Shown: piece after piece, positions 46,015 to 56,593 of the stretch
Numbering within the stretch: position 1 is the stretch's first letter
Layout of the letters: the number at the start of each line of letters is the position of its first letter
Source of the DNA: Palsa-504 sp963839095
GTDB taxonomy: Bacteria; Actinomycetota; Actinomycetes; Streptosporangiales; Streptosporangiaceae
DNA length: 64,000 nt
Direction: 5' to 3'
Assembly: GCA_963839095.1 (NCBI GenBank)
Contig: CAWIUF010000008.1
Location: forward strand, 38,677-102,676
Notes under the pieces: generated by a model
Seen by the model: only the letters and a program-made list of their open reading frames with translations
The model's database searches: none
What the model was told of the DNA's origin: nothing
Translations under genes and position numbers: made by a program

Positions 46015-47374
46015 TCAGGGTGACGGGATGCCACTCGCTGGCGCCTGCTGCTCGGATCCCGAGTAGGTAGTGATGGCACCTGACGCGGACGCGTCCGTCG
46101 TCAGGACCGGCCCTTGCTGCACGAGCTGGCCATTCTGGATAACGCCCAGGTAAGCCCCGGTGATGCCCATGTGGTCGCTCGAAGAGTAAGAGTACGGTGC
46201 CACCGCGGGTCCCTGCGGAAGGCCTCCCTGGATCGCCGTGATCAGGTCGGCCCTGGTCGGGTTGCGGCCCGCCTTGAACATGGCCTGGACGAAGGCGTAG
46301 GCGACGGACTCGCCGTACAGCACGTTGCCGTCGAACGGCGCCTTCGCGTCGTACTGGTCGTGGATCTTCTTGAACAGCGTGATCCAGCTGTTGCTGGCCG
46401 AGCCGAGGGAGGGCAGGTACCCGTCGCTGATGATCCCGTTGATGAGCTGGTTGCCGTTGACCTTGGCGCCGCCCTGCTTGGCGAACGACTCGAGCAGGCC
46501 GGACAGGGTGATCGGGTCGGAGCCGACGTCGCTGACCACCAGCGTCGGGTTGAAGCCGAGCTTGAGCATGCCGAGCTTGAGCAGCGCGGTGAAGGCGGGG
46601 ATGGAGAACGAGACGACCACCTGGGCGCCGGAGGCGCGCAGCGCGGCCACGGCCGAGCCGATGTTGGTGTTGGTCGGGTCGTAGGTCTGCTTGCTGACCA
46701 CCATCGAGGCCGGGAGCTCGTCCAGCAGGCCCTTGACCCCGTCCTGGCCGAACTCGTCGTTCTGGGAGAAGAACCCGACCTTCTTGCCCGCGAAGTGCTG
46801 CTTGATGTACTGGCCGAGGATCTTCCCCTCCCGGATGTAGTCGAGCTGCCAGCCGAACGTCTCCGGGGCCTTCGACGGGTCGTTCCAGCACTCGCACCCG
46901 GACGCGACGAACACGTCGGGGACCTTCTGCGCGTTGAGGAAGCTCAGCGCGGCCAGGTGGGTGGGCGTGCCGAGGCCGTCGAAGATGCGCGTACACGCTG
47001 GTCCTGCAGCACCAGCTGACGGACGACCGACGCCGTCTTGGTCGGGTTGTAGCCGTCGTCGAGGTACTTGTAGACGATCTTGCGGCCGTACACCCCGCCG
47101 TGCGCGTTGACGTAGGCGAAGTACGCGGCCGAGGCGGGCGAGATCTCGCTGTAGCCGGGCGCGGCCGGACCGGTGAGCGGCTGGTGGCTGCCGATGGTGA
47201 TCTGTGGTCGGGGTGATGCCGGGCGCGGACGCGGTCAGCGCGGTGCTCGAGCTGCCCGAGCCCGACCCTGCGGTCGAGCTCGAGCTCGAGCCCGAGGAGC
47301 AGGCGGCGACGGCGAACGTGGCCACGGTCACGATGCGCCGTGGCCTGCCAGCGAAGCCGGCGAGTTCGTTTCAT
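46015..47374 (-). CDS. Branched-chain amino acid-type ABC substrate-binding lipoprotein
   Basis: Signal peptide with lipobox: VTVATFAVAACSSG, after an ATG at 47374 (MKRTRRLRW), joined by a break near 47335. Two more breaks are near 47205 and 47000. The Peripla_BP_6 fold follows: VPDVFVASGCECWNDPSKAP, GKKVGFFSQNDEFGQDGVKG, SGAQVVVSFSIPAFTALLK. Such proteins bind branched amino acids or aromatic acids; ligand unknown. It starts inside the end of the LivM gene (ATGA). Confidence 0.88.
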
Positions 47375-48453
47375 GGAGAGCCTTTCTTTTCATGGTGGCT
47401 GGCCGGCACTTCGTCGGCCGGCGGCGTGACGTGGGGGGCGGGCGCGTCACGGGAAAAGCGGGTTCTCGGCTCAGGGCCGGTGAACAGGGTGAGGAGCCAG
47501 CGCAGCCCGCCCTGGATCCCTTGCGGGAAGGCGAGCATGACGACGATGAGGACGGCGCCGTAGACGGCGATCGGGATGTTGGAGCCGACCGAGCTGGACA
47601 GGCCGTGGCTGGTGGCCACGTCGGTGATGTAGGTGGGCACGATGATGATCAGGAGGCTGCCCCACAGCGCGCCCGGCAGGCTGCCCAGGCCGCCGATCAC
47701 GGCCGCGGTCAGCAGCGCGATCGACAGCGTGATGGTGAAGGCGCCCGGCGCGACCAGGCTGGTCACGATGGCCAGCAGCGAGCCGGCCAGCCCGGCGCAG
47801 ATGGCGCTGACGACGAAGGCGAGGATCGCGCGTCACGGCGACGTTCACGCCGTCGAGCGCGGCCGCCACCTCGTCGTCCCGGACCGCGCGCCAGCTGCGG
47901 CCGACCCGGCTGTAGCACAGGTTCGCCAGCAGGACCAGGGTGACCAGCGCCACCACGGTGCTGACCCAGGCCTGCCACCTGGTCAGCGGGAAGGCCGCGC
48001 CGAGGAAGGCGGGCGCGGTGAAGGTCGACGTTCAGGCCCTGGTCGCCGCCGAAGATCCCCTGGTAGGCGGAGCGCCAGCGCGGGCAGCGCGACGCCGAGC
48101 ATGAGGGTGGCCCCGGCCAGGTACGGGCCGCGCAGCCGCGCGGCGGCCGCGCCCACGATGGCCCCGGCCACCGCCGTGACCGCGGCCGACACCACCAGCG
48201 CGACGATGAACGGCCAGTTCAGGTGGAGCAGGAGCAGCGCCGTGGTGTAGCCGCCGATGGCCATGAAGGCCCCGTGACCCAGCGATATCTGGCCGCTGAG
48301 CCCGGTCAGCACGGTCAGCCCGGCCACGGCCGTGACCTCGACCGCCACCTCGGCGATCTGGTAGTCCCGGAACGTGTTCAGCTTGACCGAGAGGAACCAG
48401 ACCACGGCCGCCGCCACGAGGGCGGCACCGAGCCTGCGCGGGAACGTGTGCAT
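47371..48453 (-). CDS. livM: Branched-chain amino acid ABC permease LivM type
   Basis: Multi-helix permease: VTAVAGLTVLTGLSGQISLG (the LivM EAA-like start), HGAFMAIGGYTTALLLLHLN, VGRSWRAVRDDEVAAALDGV (cytoplasmic coupling loop), ITLSIALLTAAVIGGLGSLP. Three frame breaks lie near 48065, 48030 and 47835. About 350 residues. Co-transcribed with the other liv genes. Confidence 0.88.
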
Positions 48454-48459
48454 GCTCAG

Positions 48460-49345
48460 TCAGACCCGCCGGACCTGGGTCGCCGAGAACAGCCCGTCGG
48501 GCCTGACCATGAGCACCACGACGAGGATGCCCAGGGCCACCAGCGGGACCAGGCTGGCGCCGGAGGGGAGGTAGCCGCCCGCGTAGCTGAGCGCGAGCCC
48601 GAGCAGCAGCCCGCCGAGCACCGCGCCGACCGGGCTGTCCAGGCCGCCGATCACCGCGGCGGTGAAGCCGAACACGAAGATCGTGTCCATGCTGTTCGGG
48701 TACAGGAACGTCGACGGCGAGACGAGCACGCCCGCCAGCGCGCCGAGCAGGCCCGCCAGCGCCCAGCCGACGGTGAGCACCCGGGCCACCCGGATGCCGG
48801 ACAGCCGGGCGATCGTGGTGTTGAACGCGGCCGCGCGCATCCGCAGCCCGGCCGAGGTGTACTTGAACGCCACCGCCAGCGCCCCGGTGACGACCAGGAC
48901 CGCCACCGCGACGAACACGTCGAAGCGGGAGACGCCCAGCGGTGTCCCGCCGGCCCGCAGCCCGGTGACGGAGAACGCCGCCGGGAACGACCGGTACTGC
49001 CCGCCGAAGAAGATGCCGGCCAGCCCTTCGAGCAGGGTGAGCAGCCCGATGGTCACGATGACCGCGTTGAGCGGCGGCTTGTTCATGGTCGGCCGGATGA
49101 TGGTGAGCTGGCAGATCGCGCCGAGCACGACCCCGGCGGCGAGCGCGACCGCGAACCCGGCCCAGTAGGAGCCGGTGCGGTAGACGACCTCGATGGCCAC
49201 GTAGGTGGTGAACATCGCCATCGCCGCCCTGGCCGTAGTTCAGCAGCCGGGTACCGCGCCAGATCAGCACGAGGGAAAGCGCCACGGCCGCGTAGATCAT
49301 CCCGAAGACGACCCCGCTGAGGGTGAACTGGAGGAACTCGACCAC
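48460..49345 (-). CDS. livH: Branched-chain amino acid ABC permease LivH type
   Basis: VVEFLQFTLSGVVFGMIYAA, LSLVLIWRGTRLLNYGQG and GLRMRAAAFNTTIARLSGIR (coupling loop) mark LivH. I use GTG 49345, with AGGAG eight bases upstream, since VEFLQF is the family start. One frame break near 49228. It works with LivM as the channel. Confidence 0.88.
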
Positions 49346-49365
49346 GTGGCATGCTCCTAGGTGGG

Positions 49366-50116
49366 CTAGAACCCGAGGTAGTGGTGACGGAGCGCGACGT
49401 CGGCGGCGAGCGTCGCGGCGTCCGCGGCGGCGACGACCCGGCCCAGGTTGAGCACCACGCCGTGGTCCGCGATCGCGAGGGCCCCGCGCGCGTTCTGCTC
49501 GACCAGGACGATGGTGATGCCGTGCTCCCGGCTGAGCCGCACCACCAGGTCCATGACCTGGGCCATGACCCGGGGGGCGAGGCCGAGGGAGGGCTCGTCG
49601 AGCAGCAGCACGCGGGGCCGGGCCAGCAGCGCCCGCGCGATGACGAGCATCTGCCGCTCGCCGCCGGACAGCGCGGCGGCCAGCTTGCGCCGCCGGTCGG
49701 CCAGCGGCGGGAAGCGCTGGTAAGGCCTCGTCGAGCGCGGCCGCCCGCTCGGCGCGGCGGCCGGCCCCGGGCGACCAGGACATCATGCCGACCCGCAGGT
49801 TCTCCTCGACGGTGAGCTCGGGGATCACCGCCTGCCCCTCGGGCACGTGGGCGATCCCGGCCCGGACCATCTGCTCGGGACTGCGGCCGGCCAGGTCGGT
49901 GCCGGTCAGCACGATGCGTCCCCGGCGGGGCCTGATCATGCCGCTGACCGCGCGCAGCAGCGTGGTCTTGCCCGCGCCGTTGGCGCCGAGCACCGCGGTG
50001 ATGGCGCCCGTCCCGGCCGAGATGCTGACCCCGTCCAGCGCGATGACCCCGCCGTAGCCCGCGACGAGCTCCTCGACGGCCAGCGCCGGGGGCGCGGCGA
50101 CCGTATCGCTACTCAT
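49366..50116 (-). CDS. livF: ABC transporter ATPase LivF type
   Basis: Walker A VLGANGAGKTTLLRAVSG, signature LSGGERQMLVIARAL, Walker B VLLLDEPSLGLAPRVMAQV and the LivF-type VEQNARGALAIADHGVVLN. One frame break near 49725. Its start overlaps the LivG stop. Confidence 0.92.
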
Positions 50117-50877
50117 GGGCGGTGCCGAGGTAGGCCGCGGTGACGGCGGGATTGTCCTGGACCTCGCGCGGCGTGCCCGTCGCGATCACCTTCCCGAAGT
50201 CGAGGACCACGATCGAGTCGCAGACGGACATCATCAGGTCCATGTGATGCTCGACCACCACGAGCGACCCCTCGGCGGCCAGGTCGCGGATGAGGCCGCC
50301 GAGCTCGGCCAGCTCGCTCTCGGCCAGGCCGCTGGCGGGCTCGTCGAGCAGGATCAGGCCCGGCTTGGCGACCAGCGCGCGGGCCAGCGCGACCCTCTTC
50401 CGCATGCCGTAGGGCAGCTCGCCGGGCCGGGCCAGCGCCGCGTCGGCGGCGCCGACCCGGTCCAGCGCCGCCATGGCCAGGTCCCGCAGCTTGCGCTCGT
50501 CGCGGCTGGCCCGCGGCAGCGAGATCAGCGCGGACCAGAAACCCGACGAGGCCCGGCACGGTCGCGCCGACCATGACGTTCTCCAGCGCGGTCAGCCCGC
50601 CGTACAGGCCGACTCCCTGCAGGGTCCTGGCCACGCCGAGGCCGGCCAGCCGGTGCGGCCTGACCTCGCGGCGGCGGCCGCCGAAGAGCACCTCGCCGGC
50701 GTCGGGCCGGATGAAGCCGCACAGGACGTTCAGCAGCGTGGTCTTGCCCGCGCCGTTCGGGCCGATGACGCCCAGCACGTGCCGGGGCGGGACGGCCAGC
50801 GAGACGGCATCGAGCGCGGTCAGCCCGCCGAAACGGACCGTCACGTCGCGCACCTCGAGCACTGAACCTGGATTCAT
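50113..50877 (-). CDS. livG: ABC transporter ATPase LivG type
   Basis: Walker A IGPNGAGKTTLLNVLCG, the GVARTLQGVGLYGGLTALEN block of LivG, signature LPYGMRKRVALARAL, and Walker B LILLDEPASGLAESE then VEHHMDLMMSVCD. One frame break near 50540. AAGGAA lies nine bases before ATG 50877. First gene of the operon livG-livF-livH-livM-binding protein-TetR. Confidence 0.92.
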   Translation of the reverse strand: MNPGSVLEVRDVTVRFGGLTALDAVSLAVPPRHVLGVIGPNGAGKTTLLNVLCGFIRPDAGEVLFGGRRREVRPHRLAGLGVARTLQGVGLYGGLTALENVMVGATVPGLVGFLVRADLAAAGQPRRAQAAGPGHGGAGPGRRRRRGAGPARRAALRHAEEGRAGPRAGRQAGPDPARRARQRPGRERAGRARRPHPRPGRRGVARGGRASHGPDDVRLRLDRGPRLREGDRDGHAARGPGQSRRHRGLPRHRP

Positions 50878-51084
50878 AGATCAATTTCCTTGCCCATAAT
50901 CAGCAGGGAGTTCCGGCATGAATCCTCATTCAAGAGCGATCGCCGTGACCCGGCAAGACCACGGCCAGAACCGATGCCAATCCGTGGCTGAACCGAGATT
51001 CGGCCCGGGCCGCCGCCGGCTGACCGGGTAGGTTGGCCCCAGGTCCGATCACGCAGTCCGATCACGCTGACCACCGGGGGCAGG
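50878..51084. other. Divergent promoter region, liv operon / aminopeptidase
   Basis: About 207 bases with no coding evidence. 50885-50945 is AT-richer and holds CTTGCCCATAATCAGC. I cannot assign a clear -35/-10 pair. Confidence 0.4.
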
Positions 51085-53714
51085 TTGACCTCGCTGACAT
51101 ACGAGGAGGCGCGGGAGCGCTCCGGGCTGATCGACGTCCTCGGCTACCACGTCGAGCTGGACCTGACCGGCGCCGATGACACGTTCGGCTCGGTCACCAC
51201 CGTCCGGTTCGGCTGCCGCCGTCCCGGCGCGTCCAGCTTCGTGGAGCTACGCCCGGCCCGGCTGCGCCGGGCGGTCCTCAACGGCTGCGACCTGGACCCG
51301 GCCGCGCTGACCGGGAACCGGCTGCCGCTGGACGGGCTGCGGGCCGCCAACGAGCTCCGGGTCGAGGCGGACATGCCGTATTCGCGGACCGGCGCGGGCC
51401 TGCACCGCTTCACCGACGCCGCCGACGGGCGGACCTATCTCGCCCTGCACGGCGGTCTCGACAACGCCCAGCGCGCCTTCGCGGCCTTCGACCAGCCGGA
51501 CCTGACCGCGCCCTTCAGCGCGGCGGTCGCGGCGCCCGCGTCGTGGACCGTGATCGGGAACGGCCGGGTCCTCGGGTCCCGGCCGGCCGACGGCGGCCGC
51601 TGGGAGCTGGCCGCGACCCCGCCGATCGCTCCCTACCTGGTCACGCTGGTGGCGGGACCGTACTACAGCATCAGCGGCGAGCATCACGGCATCCCGTTCG
51701 GCCTGCACGCGCGGCAGTCACTGGCCGGGCGCCTGGACCGGGACGCCCCGGAGATCCTCGCCGTCACCCGGGCCTGCTTCGACCGCTACCGGGAGATCTT
51801 CACCGAGCCCTTCCCCTACGACTCCTACGACCAGGCCTTCGTGCCCGAGCTCGAGGCCGGGGCGATGGAGAACCCCGGCTGCGTGACGTTCCGGGACGAG
51901 TTCCTGTTCGCGTCCGCCGTGACCCAGGCCGAGCGGCAGGTCCGCGGCCGTGGTGATCGCGCACGAGATGGCGCACATGTGGTTCGGCAACCTGGTCACG
52001 ATGCGCTGGTGGAACGACGTGTGGCTGAGCGAGTCGTTCGCCGAGTACCTGGGCTTCCGGGTGCTGGCGGAAGCTACCTCCTTCGCCGGGGCGTGGACCG
52101 CCTGCGCGCTGGACCGCAAGATCCGCGGCTACGACGCGGACCAGCGCGCCTCCACTCACCCGGTCGCCCCGGACCCGGCGGCGGTCCGCGACACCGACAT
52201 CGCCCTGGCCAGCTACGACGACATCTCCTACGCCAAGGGCGCGGCCGCGCTGCGCCAGCTGGTGGCCTGGCTGGGCTGGCCCGTGTTCCTGGCCGGGGTC
52301 AACGACTACTTCGCCCGCTACCGGTTCGGCAGCGCCACCCTGGAGGACCTGCTCGGCTGCCTGAGCCGCGCCGCGGACCAGGCCGGGGAAGGGGCCGACG
52401 TCGGCGAGTGGGCCGCCTCCTGGCTGCGCAGCGCCGGGGTGGACACCCTGTCGGTGAGCCGCCCGGAACCGCCGGGCCGGGTCGGCTGCGTCAGCCATGA
52501 CGGCACCAGGCCGCACCGGCTGCTGATCGGGGTGTACGACGAGGGACCGGACGGGCTGATGCTGCGCGGCCGGTTCCCGGTGCCGGTGCCGGCCGACGCG
52601 CGCGCCGTCGTGCTGCCGGCCGCCGCGGTCCGGCCGGAACCGGCCCTGCTGCTGCCGAACGACGGCGACCTGAGCTACTGCAAGGTCCGGCTCGATCCCG
52701 CCTCGCGCGACGCCCTGGCGGCCTCGCTCGGCCGCCTGCCCGATCCGCTCAGCCGCGCCGTCGCCTGGACCGCCATCCGCGACCTGGTCCGGGACGGCGA
52801 GCTCGCGCCGCGGCAGTACCTGGCCCTGGCGGCCCGGCACCTGCCCGCCGAGACCGAGAGCTCCGTCGCCGGCGCACGTGATCGGCTACGCCCGCTGGAC
52901 GATCGCCGACCGCTACCTGCCGCCGGGGCAGCGCGACGCCGCCCTGGCCGGCCTCACCTCCCTGTGCCGGGACCTGCTCAGCCCGCATCCCGCCGGCGAC
53001 GGCGGCGAGGTGCGGCTGGTCGCCGTGCGCGGGCTGATCGAGGCCGCCGCGGGCCCCGATGACGTCTCCGCCCTGTGGTCCTGGCTGGCCGCCGGGCGGG
53101 TGCCAGGCGGCCCCGACCTGGACGCGCGGCTGCGCTGGCAGGTCCTGCTGCGGCTGACGGTGCTCGGCGCCGCCAGCCGGGCCGAGATCGAGCACGAGGC
53201 CGGGCGCGACCCCCAGGACCCGGACGGCCGCCTCGCCGCGGCGCGCTGCCGGGCCGCGCTTCCCGACGCCGATGCCAAGCAGGCCGCCTGGGCGGTGCTG
53301 ACCGAAGGCGCGCTGTCCGGCTACGAGCTGGCCGCGACCGCCGAGGGGTTCTGGCAGGCCGACCAGGCGGAGCTGCTGGCCGGGTACGTGCGCCGGTACT
53401 TCGCCGCGCTGCCCGCGCTGGACGGCGGGCGGGCCCGGGTCTGGGGCCGGCACGGCTTCCCGCATTACGCCGCGGAGACGGCCACCGTGCTGGCCGGCGA
53501 GCGGTGCCTCGAAGCCGGCGGCGTCACCGGGTCGCTGCGGCGGCTCCTCGCCGATCAGCTCGAGGACCTGCGCCGCGCGCTCGCGCGCTGCGCTCAGCTG
53601 GCTAGGCCGAGCAGGCGGGCCGCGTTGTGCTTGAGGATCTTGGGCCGGACCTCGGGCTTGATCTCGAGCAGCTCGAAGTCGCGCAGCCAGCGCTCCGGGG
53701 TCAGCAGCGGGTAG
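51085..53714 (+). CDS. pepN: Aminopeptidase N, M1 family
   Basis: This zinc enzyme removes N-terminal residues from peptides. GAMEN motif: PELEAGAMENPG. Zinc site: VIAHEMAHMWFGNLV (HExxH) and the distal Glu in WLSESFAEYLGF. The ERAP1-like C-terminal helices follow. Frame breaks near 51945 and 52872. TTG 51085 follows GGGGGCAGG. The literal frame ends at 53714, overlapping the convergent amidohydrolase by about 120 bases; the real end is probably near 53600, after RRLLADQLEDLRRALAR. Confidence 0.9.
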
Positions 53715-54475
53715 TCGGTGCCGAACAGCACCTTGTCCTGCAGCAGCGAGCTGGCCGCGCGGACCAGCTGAGGCGGGAAGTACTTGGGAGACCAGCCGGA
53801 CAGGTCGATGTACACGTTGGCCTTGTGGGTGGCGATGGAGATCGCCTCGTCCTGCCAGGGCACCGACGGGTGGGCCAGGATGACCGTCAGGCCGGGGAAG
53901 TCGGCGGCCACGTCATCGAGCAGCATCGGGTTCGACAGCCGCAGCTTGATCCCGCGGCCGCCGGGCAGTCCGGCCCCGATGCCGGTCTGGCCGGTGTGGA
54001 AGACGGCGGGCAGCCCGGCTTCCTCGATGACCGCGTACAGCGGGTAGAAGCTCCGGTCGTCCGGGGAGAACCCCTGCAGGCTGGGGTGGAACTTGAAGCC
54101 GCGGACGCCGTGCCCGGCGATCAGCTGCCGCGCCCGGCGGACCGCCTGCTCGCCGGCCAGCGGGTCCACCGATCCGAACGGGATGAGCACGTCGGGGTGG
54201 GCGGCGGCCCGGTCGGCCAGCTCCTCGCTCGACAGCGCGGGGTGACCGGTCGCCGTGGCGGCGTCCACGGTGAAGACCACGGCGGCCAGCTGGCGCGCCC
54301 GGTAGTAGTCCGCGATCTGCTCGACGGTCGGCGCCCGGTCGTGGCTGGCCTTGAAGTACCGCGCCGAGGCGTCCAGCAGCTCGTCGTCGAGGGAGAGGTG
54401 CCCGTGCCCGTCGGACTCGACATGGACGTGCACGTCGATCGCGGCCAGGGCGGCCAGGTCCAGGTCAGTGGTCAT
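53594..54475 (-). CDS. Amidohydrolase family 2 protein
   Basis: A metal-dependent TIM barrel of about 294 residues: IDVHVHVESDGHGHL (metal His pair), GVRGFKFHPSLQGFSPDD, VFHTGQTGIGAGLPGG, LTVILAHPSVPWQDEAI and FGTDYPLLTPERWLRDFELL (catalytic Asp). It belongs with ACMSD/gamma-resorcylate decarboxylase-like proteins, which decarboxylate or hydrolyse aromatic-derived acids. ATG 54475 or 54484. Divergent from acetoacetate-CoA ligase. Confidence 0.87.
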   Translation of the reverse strand: MTTDLDLAALAAIDVHVHVESDGHGHLSLDDELLDASARYFKASHDRAPTVEQIADYYRARQLAAVVFTVDAATATGHPALSSEELADRAAAHPDVLIPFGSVDPLAGEQAVRRARQLIAGHGVRGFKFHPSLQGFSPDDRSFYPLYAVIEEAGLPAVFHTGQTGIGAGLPGGRGIKLRLSNPMLLDDVAADFPGLTVILAHPSVPWQDEAISIATHKANVYIDLSGWSPKYFPPQLVRAASSLLQDKVLFGTDYPLLTPERWLRDFELLEIKPEVRPKILKHNAARLLGLAS

Positions 54476-54556
54476 CGATGACACCTTACATGCTCGCCTT
54501 CACGTTCAATGTCATACATCTTGTGCTTTACGGCACGCTATGGCACCGTCGGCGAT

Positions 54557-56534
54557 GTGGAGCCGCAACGCCAGGTTCGCCAGGGGGACCTGCTGTGGAC
54601 GCCGGGCCCGGACCGGGTCGCCCGCGCCAACGTCACCGCGTTCATCCGGTGGCTCGCCCGCGAGCGCGGGCATGACGTCGACGGCTACGACGCGCTGTGG
54701 CGCTGGTCGGTGACCGACCTCGACGGCTTCTGGCAGGCGATCTGGGACTACTGCGGCATCGAGGCCTCGGCGCCGCCCGCCGCGGTCCTCGGCCGCCGGT
54801 CCATGCCGGGCGCCGAGTGGTTCCCCGGGGCCAGGCTGAACTACGCGCAGCACGTGCTGCGCCGCGAGCAGGCCGGCCAGGACGCGCTGTACTACCAGTC
54901 CGAGAGCACGCCGCTCACCGGCCTGCCGTGGCCGGAGCTCGCGAACAGCGTCCGGGTGCTCGCCACCCGGCTGCGCGGCCTGGGCGTCCGCCCCGGCGAC
55001 CGGGTCGCCTCCTGCATGCCGAACGCCCCGCGGACCGTGATCGCGATGCTCGCCACGACCAGCATCGGCGCGGTGTGGACCAGCTGCTCGCCCGATTTCG
55101 GCTGGCGCGGGGTCAGCGACCGGTTCGGGCAGCTGTCGCCGAAGGTGCTGTTCTGCGTGGACAGCTACCGCTACGGCGGCCGGGATTTCGACCGCAGCGC
55201 CGAGATGGAGCAGGTGATCGCGCGGCTGCCCGGCCTGGAGCAGGTCATCAGCGTCCCGGGGCCGGCCGGGCGCGCGATCGCCGGGGCGCGGCCCTGGGAC
55301 GAGGTCATGGACCACCCGCCGGTGCCGGCCGCGGAGTTCGAGTTCGAGCAGGTGCCGTTCGGCCATCCGCTGTGGATCCTGTTCTCCTCCGGCACCACCG
55401 GGCTGCCGAAGGCGATCACGCACAGCCATGGCGGCATCCTCATCGAGCAGCTGAAGCTGCAGACGCTCAACATGGACCTGCACCCGGGCGACCGGCTGTT
55501 CTTCTACACCACCAGCGGCTGGATGATGTGGAACTTCCTGGTCAGCTCGCTGCTGCTCGGGGTGCGGCCGCTGCTGTACGACGGGAACCCGGCCTACCCC
55601 GGGCCGGGCGTGCTGTGGGAGCTGGCGCAGGACGCGGCGGTGACGATGTTCGGGGCCAGCCCCGCGTACGTCACCATGCTGTCCCAGGCCGGCGTGGTGC
55701 CCGCGGCGAAGTACGACCTGTCCGCGCTGGCCTCCGTCATGCTGGCCGGGTCGCCGGTATCGGCGGAGGTGAGCGCCTGGTTCTACCGCAACGTCAAGTC
55801 CGACCTGTGGCTGCACGTGGGCAGCGGCGGAACCGACGTCTGCAGCGGGTTCACCGGCGGAGCGCCCGGTGCTGCCGGTCTACGCGGGCGAGCACCAGGC
55901 GCGCAACCTGGGCGTGGCCGCGTACGCGTTCGGCGAGCGGGGCGAGCCGGTCACCGGGGAGGTCGGCGAGATGGTGATCACCCAGCCGATGCCGTCGATG
56001 CCGGTCCGGCTGTGGAACGACGACGACGGCGAGCTCTACCGGCGGACGTACTTCGCTGACTTCCCCGGCGTGTGGCGGCAGGGCGACTTCTTCATGGTCA
56101 ACGAGCGTGGCGGCTGCTTCGTGCTCGGCCGCAGCGACGCGACCCTGAACCGGCACGGCATCCGGATCGGCACGGCCGAGATCTACGCCGCGCTGGAGTC
56201 CGTCGAGGAGGTCACGGACGCGCTCATCGTCAACCTCGACCTGCCGGGCGGCGGCTTCTTCATGCCGCTGTTCGTCACGCTGGCCGAGGGCGCCGTCCTC
56301 GACGACGCGCTCCGCGCCACGATCGCCGGCCGGCTCCGCGCCGAGTACACCGCCCGGCACGTGCCTGACAAGATCATCGCGGTGCCCGCGATCCCGGCCA
56401 CCCTGACCGGCAAGAAGATGGAGGTGCCGGTGCGCAAGATCCTGCTCGGCGCCAGGCCGGACGACGCCGCCAACCGCAACGCGATGGCCAACCCGCAGGA
56501 GCCGCGAGTACGCTGGACGCCTCCGCCTCGCTGA
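54557..56534 (+). CDS. Acetoacetate-CoA ligase
   Basis: It activates acetoacetate with ATP and CoA. Typical start QGDLLWTPGPDRVARANVTA and PGAEWFPGARLNYAQHVLR, then the P-loop ILFSSGTTGLPKAITHSHGG, FFYTTSGWMMWNFLVSSLLL and HVGSGGTDVCSGFTGG. The frame breaks at about 55860, and the rest includes DATLNRHGIRIGTAEIYAAL and the final LTGKKMEVPVRKIL. About 658 residues. GTG 54557 is preferred; ATG 54509 is the alternative. Likely serves use of ketone bodies or storage polyester. Confidence 0.92.
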
Positions 56535-56593
56535 GCCGACGTACGCGATCGCACCCAGCGGGACCCTACCGGTCCTGGTTATCCGATTGGCGG

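Noticed and set aside
51085..53714. Long 3' extension of aminopeptidase N into the amidohydrolase gene
   Set aside because: The last 40 codons are an antisense shadow of a strong gene; a small indel near 53600 is more likely.
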